In this document: positions 44,481-55,094 of the stretch, piece by piece | Position numbering within the stretch: the stretch's first letter is position 1 | Layout of the letters: every line of letters begins with the position of its first letter | Translations under genes and position numbers: made by a program | The notes under the pieces: generated by a model | The model's database searches: none | The model's input: only the letters and a program-made list of their open reading frames with translations | Told to the model about the DNA's origin: nothing | Assembly (NCBI GenBank): GCA_034770075.1 | Contig: CM068377.1 | Span: 70,906,358 to 70,970,357, forward strand | Source of the DNA: Aralia elata | Taxonomy: Eukaryota; Streptophyta; Magnoliopsida; Apiales; Araliaceae | Reading direction: 5' to 3' | DNA: 64,000 nt

Positions 44481-45880
44481 TCTGGGGTTATGCCCTAGAA
44501 ACGGCTGCATATCTACAAAATAAGGTAACCTCAAAATCCGGCCTCAAGACTCCATAAGGGTTATGGATAGGTAGGATTCCTACTCTTAAGTATGTTAAGA
44601 TAAGGGGTTGTCCAACTTATGTGAAAAGGTTTCAAAGATAAGTTTGGGACAAAATCTGACAAGTGCAGACTTGTGGGATATCCTAAAGAAAGTTTAGGGT
44701 ATTATTACTATAATCCTATACGCTGCCTTCTTAGATAAAAGTGTTTATCATTGAAGGAGCTAGTGGGAGGGTAATAGATCTTGAAGGAGTTTAAGAACCA
44801 CAAAGCACTTTAAGTCGAACCGAGGAACCTGTAGATAGACCTATTGTACTACAACTGAATCGTAAATCTGGAAGAGTACTGAAGATACCTGGGAGGTATG
44901 GATTCATCATAGAGGATGATGATCCAGTTATATACGATGAGGCTATGAGTAGAAGACACTCAGAGAAATGGCAGATGGCCATGAAATCCGAAATGGACTC
45001 CATGTAAGAGAACCAAGTATAGACTCTAGTTACTTCACAAAAGGGCATAGTGCCTAGATTGTGAATATGAGTCTTTAAGAGAAAGACTGGGGCAAATGGC
45101 AAGGTGGAGACCTATAAGACCAGACCTGTTTAAAAGGTTTTTCAAGTCAAGGAGTTGACTGTGATAAAACCTTATTAGCGGATAATGCTCAAGTCTATTT
45201 GGATTTTGGTTGTGATTGCAGCTTATTACGAAATTTGGCAAAATGGATATGGAGACGTCCTTCCTCAATGAAGACTTGAGGAGAATGTATGTATGATACA
45301 GCTAGAGGAATTTGTTTCAAAGGTTGAAGCAAATCGTATTTTAAGCTACAATGATCCATTTATGGATTGAAGCAAGCTTCTCAAAGATGGAACATTCGTT
45401 TTGATGAGACAATCAAAAGAGTTTGATTTTATTAAAAACGAGAATGAACCTAGTGTGTACAAAAGGTCAATGGGAGCACTGTGACATTCCTAGTATTATA
45501 TGTTGATATATTACTGATAAAGAATGACACACCAATGCTACAATCAGTAGAGATAAAATTGTCTAAGCATTCCTCCATGAATAACTTGGGAGGAACATCC
45601 TATAAATTGGGGATATAAATCTATACAGATAGATTTAAAAGGATGTTCGGCTTGACCCAATGAACGTATATTCATTCGATGCTAAAGGCGTTTAGCATGA
45701 CAAACTCCAAGAGAGGTCTCATGATGATGAGCCATGGAGTGTATCTCTCTAAAATTGTCCCCAATTAAAAGAGAGATCGCATAAGTTACTATCATGTATG
45801 CAATGAATATACTAGGCTTGATGTTGATCAGTCATATTCTAGAGATGATCACTGTAAGACAGTGATAAACATCTTTAGGT
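44481..45880 (+). pseudogene. Copia reverse transcriptase remnant
   Basis: Pieces in shifting frames include KIPGRYGFIIEDDDPVIYDE, AMKSEMDSM and FLVLYVDILLI. The canonical active-site YVDD reads YVDI because one Asp codon is gone; the minus-strand copy shows the same loss. The region is not translatable. Confidence 0.75.
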
Positions 45881-46367
45881 ACTTAACCGGTACTGAAGAT
45901 GTGATCATGATTCATGGTAGGTCTGAATTAAAACTAGAGGGCTAAACAGACTCAAGTTTTTCAGACTGAACAAGACGATAACAAATCCACTTTAAGGTAA
46001 AGCGTTACCTCAAAAGGTGGTGCAGTGAATTGGAAAGGTTCTAAACAGCAAAGAGTTACTGGTTTAGTGACAAAGACAAAGTATATAGCTGTAAATGAAG
46101 CTGCAAGTTGATTGTTCGGATGAAAAGTTCATTACAGAACTAGGAATAGTTCCTAAGTCTCATCTTGGATTCAAACATGTGTTGCGGCACTTTCATTTGA
46201 TTAGTGGAATCATTGAAAGAAGAAAAGTCACTATAGAGATAGTGGACTCTCGAGAACAGCATTGCATATCCATCTACTGAAGCTTTATCCAAACAGCAGG
46301 ATGATCATCACTTAGAGAAGAAGGGTGTTAGATACCATGGCGATTGGCTTTAGTGCAAGTGAGAGAT
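45881..46367 (+). pseudogene. Copia RNase H remnant and polypurine tract
   Basis: SEKFITELGIVP-like sequence (as DEKFITELGIVPKSHLGFKH) runs directly into VLRHFHLISGIIER, skipping the segment that normally holds LYCDN and AIxLAxNP. A frame change follows, then EALSKQQDDHHLEKKG and RYHGDWL. It ends at PPT GTGCAAGTGAGAGAT before 46368. Confidence 0.75.
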
Positions 46368-47559
46368 TGAAAGTAGTATGCACACAAGCCAATCATATTT
46401 GATATGATGTAGTATATACTTTGTAATCTTGTTCGGTTATTAAAGGCATTTTACATTATCTACATGGTGTTGTTATATTAAATGTGATAAACCCATAGTT
46501 TTGAACAATGCTTTTAGAATAATGATGGGGATCATGCTAATGAGATCTAAATTCTAGATAGCTCACAAACTAAAATCGTTCCTAATCGTTGGATTACTAA
46601 AAAGGGGATTAGTGAATCCGGATAGATTAATTCATACGTTGCTTGCTCTTATGAAGAGGATGATTGATCTCATAATCATTTGTGTGGAGACACTAAAGCA
46701 AGTATGTAGGTGCTTATTAGAGAATAAGTTCACTGAACGTGGCTCGCTAAGGAATACCTAGTGGAGTTTTACTCGCCTGTCAATAGGAATTCCTCTAGTG
46801 ATAGTAGTACAAGTGATCCTTGGACTTGAGATCATCATAGTATCTTATGTATGATGAGTTATACTTTGACATGTCCCTTAAGACCCTTAGGGTATATCAA
46901 AGGGTATGATTGGGTATAATAAGTTATACATGGAGATAGGTGAATGATTTACAAAGAATCTACCACTTCTAGTAAAAGGTGAGAATGTCCTATGTGATTC
47001 GATAAATGACGACTCAGAAGTCTTTGGCCAATGCAGAATGAAATTAGGAAGGAGTTTCTAATTTACATTATCAGAGTTGTGCATTTGAGAATCGAAATAC
47101 ATATAATTAAATAAAATAAGACTTGACAGTAATTCCATGTCTTATATTTAATTGGGACATTGTATGATAGAAGGATCGAATTGTACGGTAACTATTCACT
47201 AAAAGGTTCTTTTGTGATTGATGTTGAAATCTATATTATCTGGAAAGTCGTTGATCGCTAAGGGGGCTTACCCTTATTGTAGAATAAATATTATTTATTT
47301 AAATGAATTAAATAGTTTAATTTATTTATTTAAATAAGATTAGAATTGTTCTAATTGATTTATTCACAACCGATTTAATATGGAGAACCTAAAGGGTCAC
47401 ACCACAAAAGGAAAATTTTTGTTTAAAAAGTAAATGGCATAATTGTAATAATAAGTTAAGTGTATTTAATTTAATCTATGGAGATAGAATAAATTAAATA
47501 GCTTAATATTTATTATTTAATATTTTAAAAATATTAAATATAAATTAATAAGAGGAGTC

Positions 47560-47590
<31 letters not shown>

Positions 47591-48203
47591 TACTATTATT
47601 TAATTCTTAATAGGGATTGAGAATTAATTAATAGAAGTACTCTCTCATAAATTTCTAATTGGATTAAGAGTTTAATTAATTAAAGGAGTTTAATTAAAAT
47701 AAAAACTCTAATCCTAAATAGTTTAGGAGGGTTCCCTATATCTATAAATAAGACGAGTCTTATTATGATTTAGGGTTAGACAGTTAGACTGTTAGAAAGT
47801 TACATACTCTTCCATATGAATTGGAGAGAGAGAGAGTACTTGCAATTTCTATAGAGATAGAAACTAGAGTTTTGCCAACACTCATCTTCTTGAACAACTA
47901 TTATTCTTTGGTGGATCACCTCTAGAGGCCAAACACTTGGGTGGCTAACGTTGATCAAAGGAAAGAATTTAATCGGTGGAATTCAAGGAGAACGCGAAGG
48001 ATTTGGAGGTGAACTCGTACCTGTGGAAGCATGGTTCTACAAGGGTATGATTCTCATACTTTATCTCTTTTGTTTAATTGATAATTGATCACATGGATGA
48101 TCATGGTGATGGTTTGTATGAAAAATTTTAAAATCCGTTTTATCGCGCTTCCGCACTATTTATGTAATTTGATTGCATATTCGTGCTATATACAAACCTA
48201 ACA
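46368..48203 (+). repeat. Copia 3' LTR
   Basis: 1836 bp from TGAAAGTAGTATGC to CAAACCTAACA. It shares the TATA box and (ATT)n tract with the 5' LTR. Confidence 0.88.
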
Positions 48204-49585
48204 AGTAGTACAAGTGATCCTTGGACTTGAGATCATCATAGTATCTTGTGTATGATGAGTTATACTTTGACATGTCCCTTAAGACCTTTAGGGTATATCA
48301 AAGGGTATGCTTGGGTATAATAAGTTATACATGGAGATAGGTGAATGATCAACAAAGAATCTACCACTTCTAGTAAAAGGAGAGAATGTCCTATGTGATT
48401 CGATAAATGATGACTCAGAAATCTTTGGCCAAAGTAGAATGAAATTAGAAATGAGTTTCTAATTTGCATTATCAGAGTTGTGCATTTGAGAATCGAAATA
48501 CATATAATTAAATAAAATAAGACTTGATAGTAATTCCATATTTTATATTTAATTGGGACATAGTATGGTAGAAGGATTTAATTGTACGGTAATTATTCAC
48601 TGAAAGGTTCTTTTTTTGTGATTAATGTTGAAATTTATATTTTCTGGAAAGTCGTTGATCGCTAAGGGGGCTTACCCTTATTGTAGAATAAATATTATTT
48701 ATTTAAATGAATTAAATAGTTTAATTTATTTATTTAAATAAAATTAGAATTGTTCTAATTGATTTATTCACAACCGGTTTAATATGGAGAACCTAAAGGG
48801 TCACACCGCAGAAGGAAAATATTTGTTCAAGAAGTAAATGGCATAATTGTAATAATAAGTTAAGTGTATTTAATTTAATCTATGGAGATAGAATAAATTA
48901 AATAGCTTAATATATATTATTTAATATTTTTGAAATATTAAATATAAATTAATAAGAAGAGTCTTATTATTATTATTATTATTACAATTACTATTATTTA
49001 ATTCCTAATAGGGATTGAGAATTAATTACTAGAAGTACTCTCTCATAAATTCCTAATTGGATTAGGAGTTTAATTAATTAAAGGAGTTTAATTAAAATAA
49101 AAACCCTAATCCTAAATCGTTTAGGAGGGTTCCCTATATCTATAAATAAGAAGAGTCTTATCATGATTTAGGGTTAGACAGTTACACACTCTTCCATAAG
49201 AATTGGAGAGAGAGAGAGTATTTGCAATTTCTATAGAGATAGAAACTAGGGTTTTGCCAACACCCAACTTCTTGAATACTTATTCTTCCTTGGCGGATCA
49301 CCTCTAGAGACCAAACACTTGGGTGGCTAACGTTGATCAAAGGAAGGAATCTCATCGGTGAAATTCAAGGAGAACGCGAAAGAATTGGAGGTGAACTTGT
49401 ACCCGAGGAAGCACGGTTCTATGAGGGTATAATTTCTTAATCTCTATCTCTTTCGTTAATTGATAATTGAACACAAGGAAAGATCATGGTGATGGTTTGT
49501 ATGAAAATTTTAAAATCCGTTTTATCGCGCTTCCGCACTATTTATGTAATTTGATTGCATGTTCGCGCTATATACAAACCTAACA
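48204..49585 (+). repeat. Third, partial copia LTR fused to the 3' LTR
   Basis: Starts at AGTAGTACAAGTGATCC, position about 436 of the LTR, directly after the CTAACA end of the previous LTR, and runs to ACAAACCTAACA. LTR-interior-LTR-LTR arrays are a product of unequal recombination or of nested insertion and deletion. Confidence 0.85.
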
Positions 49586-50563
49586 CGATAGACACATATG
49601 AATAAATCCTTATAAATCTAACAATTAAAACAATAGAACTACAAGGAACGCCCTAACTAATTAACCCACTATATTCCTATGTGAATTATGTTAATTAGGG
49701 TTTCAAGCTCAAATTCTTTCAATGGCTGCAAAAGACATATAGGTATATTCCTATCCTATATGCTAATCATATTAACCTTATTCAGATTATATGAATAGAT
49801 GCTATCATATCCAAATCTAAATCTATACTCCATCTTTCAATTTTGTATAAATTATCCCGGTAATTGTTGATCAGACAATTAATCAATAAGAACAAGATAT
49901 GATATACAATTCAAAAATAATTAACTTAAATTAAATAGAAAGCATCAATCTAAATTACATACTAAGTTCCGTTGCAATCTTAATTGAAATTTTAGTTCAT
50001 AATAATTAAGGAAAACGTCATCCAAATAATAAATAAAAACATTCCAGAAATTACAAAAATTAAAGATAAAAGAAAGGGATTGAAGAAACTATAGTGGTTG
50101 CTTCCAAACTCTCTCTTGATCTTCAAGCTCTGCAAATCCCTTTCGTGTTCTCCTCGTTGTTTCTCTCCAAAATCTTGTTGTTACGTCCTCTAAGTGCTCT
50201 TCCATTGATATTCTTAAAAAAAACTTCCATTTAGAATCCTTTTTAGCTTAGAAACCATTTTTTCCAATTAATTCTCACTTTCTTCGTTGGGCAAATCTGA
50301 TGTTGGGCGTACGTACACCAGTTTTGTGAAGGATTTGGGCGTACGTACGCCGGTCTGGGACACCGTAATTACAAAAATGCCATTCTGCTGATTTTAAATG
50401 ATTTTTTAATTCTTTTCTTTTCCAAAATGACTTATATGCCCCTCCAGCTCTATCCTACAATAAATAAACATAAAAACAAATAAAATAACCCTAAAATTTA
50501 ATTAACGATAACAATTATTAAGCTTAAAAATACCCGATTTGTAGGTATAAAACCCACTCATCA
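49586..50563 (-). mobile_element. TGATGAGT-ended LTR fragment with CGTACGTACG words
   Basis: On the minus strand it begins TGATGAGTGGGTTTTATACC at 50563, the same start as 54927 and 60575. It runs to the copia LTR end without a recognisable terminus. It contains GGCGTACGTACACC (50306) and GGCGTACGTACGCC (50338), the second a perfect palindrome. It lies in the X 5' LTR, next to ACTTG (50564). Confidence 0.6.
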
Positions 50564-50952
50564 ACTTGATCCACCTAAATAGTGAGGATTGTCACTTGCT
50601 AAGCTTTATCGCTCACCCTTTACATAATTTTTACAGGTCCCATCAATGATAGCTGAGCACTTGTTTGATATGTTTTGGATGGTTGGAGTTAGTTTAAGAT
50701 GTTTACCTCTCTTGTCGTTGAATTTATAATAAAACTCTTAGTTTCGGGGAGCTGCGTCTCCATTTTACGATTTTGATATTTGGTAGTATTTCATTTTGAA
50801 ATGGATTTAAAAGATGTTATTTGTTGGGTTTAATTTAAAACTTCCGTTGAATTGTTTTGTTTGGGCTACGCACTATTGATATTGTTGCCTTGCGGGCCTT
50901 TGGACTTGCGGCGTGTAACACTTTAGCCTTGTAGCGGGTTCGAAATTTTACA
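50564..50952 (+). repeat. X 5' LTR, third piece (3' end)
   Basis: Contains ACTTGCTAAGCTTTATCGCTCACCC (50593-50618), a motif shared in form with three other LTR families here. It ends CGAAATTTTACA immediately before a PBS-like site. Confidence 0.65.
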
Positions 50953-50957
50953 AAGAC

Positions 50958-50970
50958 GGTATCAAAGTAG
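50958..50970 (+). other. X primer-binding site (degenerate)
   Basis: GGTATCAAAGTAG six bases after the LTR; initiator tRNA-Met type with a G to A change. Confidence 0.55.
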
Positions 50971-51125
50971 TGGCCCCTTGTAATGTGTTGGGTTAAAAAA
51001 CCTACATATTCCCTGGGGAGTAATTTTGCGAGTTAGCTGTGGGTTATAGTTTTGGCTAATTTAAGAATTTTGAAGTTAAGTAGAGAATAAGATAAGAAAT
51101 CTTCGTATTGTTTGAGGTTTAGCAC

Positions 51126-51650
51126 TTGAGGCTAATTGGGTATTTTATTTTATTTGGTTGTAGGATCGGTGATCAAAACATGGTAGATGACTTAGTTGAG
51201 GGATTTGGAGAGTTTAACCCCAAAATTTATTTCGCACCTCATAAGAAGCCAACCAATAAGTCTATTTATGAATTGTTTCAATACGGGAATAAGGATGAAG
51301 AGTTGAAAAGACCTCGGGGACCTAGTTCTCGAGTGAGGAAAGAAAGAGCGAAAAAGAATAGGCATCACTTCAAGGATGAAGTAAGAGATCGTGACATGAT
51401 TACAAAATTAGAGGACGAGGTTAAACACCTTAGAAGAACATTGAGGGAGATGGATATAAAGTTAGAGATTACCCTAGACGATTGATATAGATATGCAAGG
51501 CATGTTTTGAAGGGATGTGAAAGTCTCAAAGAAGCTGTCCGTCATGCGTTTCCTGGTGCAGCGGAACCACAAGAGGCAATGGACACATTTATTGAGGAGT
51601 TCGACAAGCGTCTTGAGATGGTGAAGAAGAGGGACGCTAAGTGGCGTTAA
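51126..51650 (+). pseudogene. Extra ORF upstream of X gag, one stop
   Basis: Open for 119 codons to a TGA at 51483, then 54 more codons in the same frame to TAA at 51650. A TTTATTTGGTTGTAG acceptor-like site precedes GATCGGTGATC, so the natural start may be MVDDLVEGFGEF or a spliced upstream codon. The middle is very basic (RVRKERAKKNRHHFKDE), followed by heptad-like KLEDEVKHLRRTLREMDIKL and, after the stop, EAMDTFIEEFDKRLEMVKKR. It looks like a basic coiled-coil protein. I recognise no family. Chromovirus elements normally have nothing here. Confidence 0.55.
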
Positions 51651-51880
51651 ATCTTGTAATAGATTAGAATTTAGGAAGAGTTTTGTTTAAGGATTTTATT
51701 GATTTGTCGTTTGTTAATTGGTTGTTAATTGCTTTTTGAGCATGAACATGTAATAATACTTCGAATTAAATAAATTTGGAGTTTTTGAATTTCAATTATG
51801 TGTGTGTTGTTATCTTGATTTCTTTATGTTACTAGTTTGTATAGTGTTATTGAGTGGGGATTGCTTTTTAATGTAGGAAA
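51651..51880 (+). other. Spacer before X gag
   Basis: AT-rich spacer ending TGCTTTTTAATGTAG just before AAAATG of gag; it resembles an intron with its acceptor, but no donor is certain. Confidence 0.4.
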
Positions 51881-52800
51881 ATGTCGCCTAGAAGAAGCAT
51901 CCCTACTAACAACAATTTTGGCATTGATGGTATGACTCAGTTAGCTACTACTTTAGCTCAGCTAGTGCAGAACCAACAACCTGGGTAGCGTGGCATAGTA
52001 GCAGAATTCAAGCGATTGAACCCGCCAATCTTTGAAGGGGCTATGGACCCTGCCATCGTTGAGAAGTGGATTCAAGAAATGGAAAAAGCGTTTGACTTGC
52101 TAGGTACTAGTGAGGCTAATAAGGTGACGTTGGCGGTTCACCAACTTCAGGGCGGGGCGTATGATTGGTGGCTTATGGAGAAAAGAAAGCACGAGGGGAA
52201 TCTCGAACCCTACACATGAATAATGTTCAAGGAAGTATTTACTAACAAGTACGTTTCTAGAATGATCCGGGCACAAAAGGAGAAGGAATTTATCAGGCTC
52301 AAACAAGGGAGTAAGACAGTTGCTCAATATGAAGCCGAATTTGCGAAGCTCGCCAAGTATGCACCGACCTTGGTGGCAGATGAGGAGACAAAAGCATGTA
52401 GGTTGGAGGATCGATTGGGATCCGACATAAGACATGGTGTGACGTCTTTTGAGCTGGCTATATATGATGCAGTGCTCAACAAGGCATTGGTAATCGAGAA
52501 GGGCTTAACAGAAATGGAGAGAGGGAAGAACAATAAGAGAGAAGAGCCATCCGAGGGAGAGTCAAGCCATGGAAGACCTACAAAGAAGTTGAATATGCAG
52601 ACCACTAAATTTAGAGGAAATCAAGGAAACCAATAGAATCAAGAGAACAAGCTAAAGTGTTTGAGGTGCAGTAAGAACCACCCAAACAAGAAATGTCATT
52701 GGAATACGGAGCGTGTTTTCATTATGGAGATTTCGGCCATAGGATTGCACAATGCCCCAAGAAACCTCCACCTAGAGGAGATGAAAGAATGAGGAGATAA
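51881..52800 (+). pseudogene. gag of element X, broken
   Basis: The ATG at 51881 starts MSPRRSIPTNNNFG. Stops follow at QPG (TAG), at EPYT (TGA, Trp in relatives) and at GNQGNQ (TAG). Blocks FKRLNPPIFEG, WIQEMEKAF, GGAYDWWLMEKRKH, EKEFIRLKQGSKTVAQYEAE and ADEETKACRLEDRL match chromovirus (Tekay/Del-type) gag. The C-terminal knuckle is shifted one frame and reads CFHYGDFGHRIAQC, with Tyr for the second Cys. No pol follows. Confidence 0.82.
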
Positions 52801-52992
52801 CCTTGGCAAGCCTGAGGCCAACTCGAGGACCCGTGTTTCAGCTTTCAGGAAACCAAAATTAAGGTATGGAACTCTTTTGTCAATTGTTCTTAGTAGTTAA
52901 ATATTAATTTTCTTGATCATATAATATTTATGTTTTCTTTAGAATTGTGATTTAGGAATTTGGAGGATCAAATTCTTTTAAGGTGGGTAGAA
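52801..52992 (+). other. X 3' untranslated region and polypurine tract
   Basis: Short AT-rich stretch, then GGAGGATCAAATTCTTTTAA and GGTGGGTAGAA next to the LTR start, the chromovirus-type junction. pol is absent between gag and here. Confidence 0.7.
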
Positions 52993-53010
52993 TGTAACAA
53001 TTGAGTTTTC

Positions 53011-53047
<37 letters not shown>

Positions 53048-54512
53048 TAGTAAGATAATAACTGATACATCTGTTAACTAAATCCTACATTTAAGGATTG
53101 TAACATATTTTAAAAATAAAGGGATAATTATAGGTTTTAAATTTGAATTAATATCTATTTGTTCTCATCTTTTAAAACACTGGGATTGGAATAATATTAA
53201 CGAGGGTTTGAGAAAGCATACAAAAAGGAGGAGTTGGGATAATAGGCGGTAGAGAAAAGAACGTAAAAATTATTTAGCTTGGAGTACTGCAGAATAGAGA
53301 AGAAGAAAAGAGCAAAACTCAAAAAGGTAAAACTAAACCCTTTCTTTTCAATTATGAGAGGATACTTGTCTTATATGGATATGATTAAATTTGTAAACAA
53401 TCGTATGTATACATAATTTATGAGAAAAAAGGAAATTATTTATTTATTTTTCTATAGAATATGTATATCATTATTCCGATGTACTTGACAAATTTTAATA
53501 GGAGTATATATACAAAAATTTATGATTGTGTTACTTCATTATTGTATTGTTATTTATTAACTTGTATGCCAATAATTAAAGTTTTTCCTATATGTACATG
53601 TGTGGTTCTATAATATAGATTATAAGTTATATATTGTATTTGGCAGTACAGAAAGTATTGATGTGTACATATATGCATGTAAAGTTATGTATATGTATAT
53701 TCATATTGTATATGTGGTCTAAATCATGCCTCTGCCATCATATGCGTGTTGTCTGTAAGTTATGTATATGTATATTCATATTGAATATATAGTCTAAATC
53801 TTGTCTTTGCCATGCATATTGTCCATAACTAAGTGTATTGGTAAACGAAATTGTTATACTAATTTATATGTATACTTCATAACAAAATTAATGCAACGGT
53901 TATGTAAATATAATAATAAGTATCAGTGTGTGTAAGATATGAAGCAAAAATGCATTTGAGGTAGAATATTTTATCCTAATGATTTCTATTTGTTCTAAAT
54001 TTATATTTAGGATTTGTTCGACTAATATTTTTGTATTTCGCAATATCGAGGTAAGTGGCTTTCCGACCTATTTAGTGTTTTTAAATTATCGTTTATTTTT
54101 ATGTATGCCCTAGTAATTACTCGGATGCCTAAATGTATGGTTTCAAAATTTGTTAGGTTTTATTTAAGGCTTCCATTTAAATTCAAATGTTATGTTCTTT
54201 ATTTCAAGCTTCAGATCAAGTATTTATTTTGAATTGTGAAATAAGATTATATGATTTTGAATTGTGAAAAAGTATCCTTTAGAATATCGATGATATTGAG
54301 ATTTGTTTTTTAAAATCCTCAGTCCGACTATATATAGAACCCGTTATTGATTAGGTTTAGTTCCGAAGCTAATTTAAGACCTACTAAGGCGCACACCTTT
54401 TAGATGTCTTTCGTTGAGCGTGCATATTAGATACCTTAGTAGGGTGCATGATCATTGACGTTATCGAACTTTTGGGCCGTGTTATAGGGCTATTATAACC
54501 TTAGTCGCTAAG
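52993..54512 (+). repeat. X 3' LTR, 3'-truncated
   Basis: Starts TGTAACAATTGAG, has an (AAT)n tract of about 11 units at 53007-53044, and matches 12168-13646 plus 19834-19911. It is cut after CGCTAAG by the TGATGAGT-ended fragment. Confidence 0.85.
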
Positions 54513-54926
54513 TGATGAGTGCATAATATCTGATTATTTTCATTCTTTTATGCTTAGTTTAGTTGCATGTTTTATGTTATACAAGTTGATTTAAGGTATT
54601 TATTGATTTATAGAAGACTTTGAGGTGATTCTGCAAATTTGAGTTATAATGCTGAGTTTTATGTTGTTTTGTAGAAATACTCTACGATCGCTGAGTGAGA
54701 GCTCTACGTTCGTAGTGTTCGAGTGCAGTCTGACAGCTCTATGATTGTAGGAAGACTAAGGAAAAGTTGCTCGACGATTCTCAGTGTCACTCTACGATTG
54801 TTGTGATTCACTCTACGACCAGATTTCCTGTTCGACGATTTGTATACTCTATGATTGGCCTAGCTGAATAGTACTCTACGATGGAGCTGTTAGTTCGACG
54901 ATTGAGCTGGTTTACTCTATGACTAT
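54513..54926 (+). mobile_element. TGATGAGT-ended LTR fragment with CTCTACGATTG words
   Basis: Starts TGATGAGTGCATAATATC, interrupting the X 3' LTR after CTAAG. After about 165 bp of AT-rich DNA and TTTTGTAG it carries eleven variants of CTCTACGATTG (54679-54925), alternating CTCTACG, CTCTATG and TTCGACG forms. It is cut by another TGATGAGT start at 54927. Confidence 0.6.
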
Positions 54927-55094
54927 TGATGAGTGGGTTAAAAACCTACGAATTAGGTATTATTTAACTTGAAATATTGTGTGTTCTTGGTATTTTCTTT
55001 GTTACTTGTTAGGTTTTGTGTCACTTTGCAGGAAATGAGGCAAGGATGGGTTAGAGCTGAAAAAGGGAAGGAAAAAGATGGAAAATTGAGCTAT
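54927..55094 (+). mobile_element. TGATGAGT-ended LTR fragment, short
   Basis: Starts TGATGAGTGGGTTAAAAACC and has CACTTTGCAGG at the place where relatives have TTTTGTAGG. It is cut at 55095 by the minus-strand copia LTR before any word repeats would appear. Confidence 0.6.

Larger units (their letters stand above)
39242..48203 (+). mobile_element. Defective copia element, plus-strand copy
   Basis: 5' LTR 39242-40977 (first 84 bp missing), PBS, a 2 kb leader rich in repeats, decayed gag-pol, PPT GTGCAAGTGAGAGAT, and 3' LTR 46368-48203 ending ACAAACCTAACA. Protein blocks place it among plant Ty1-copia (Tork-like by resemblance) elements. Many stops and frameshifts, a lost catalytic Asp codon in RT and a deleted RNase H block make it inactive. 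The minus-strand copy at 55095-60574 shares these lesions. Confidence 0.88.
12168..54512 (+). mobile_element. Element X: gag-only chromovirus-like gypsy element, host of most nested insertions
   Basis: The 5' LTR starts TGTAACAATCGGG at 12168 and is found in three pieces (12168-13646, 19834-20004, 50564-50952). The internal region is 50953-52992 and the 3' LTR is 52993-54512, truncated. The LTR pieces match the 3' LTR at about 90-95% by eye, so X is the oldest element in the stack. The internal region has an initiator-Met PBS-like site, an extra ORF, a broken gag and a polypurine tract, but no protease, RT, RNase H or integrase. This is the pattern of a terminal-repeat gag-only element. Joining the third 5' LTR piece to the first two is an inference from order and orientation, because that region is missing from the truncated 3' LTR. 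Confidence 0.65.

Noticed and set aside
52100..52605. Minus-strand ORFs over the X gag
   Set aside because: Antisense shadows of a clear chromovirus gag frame.
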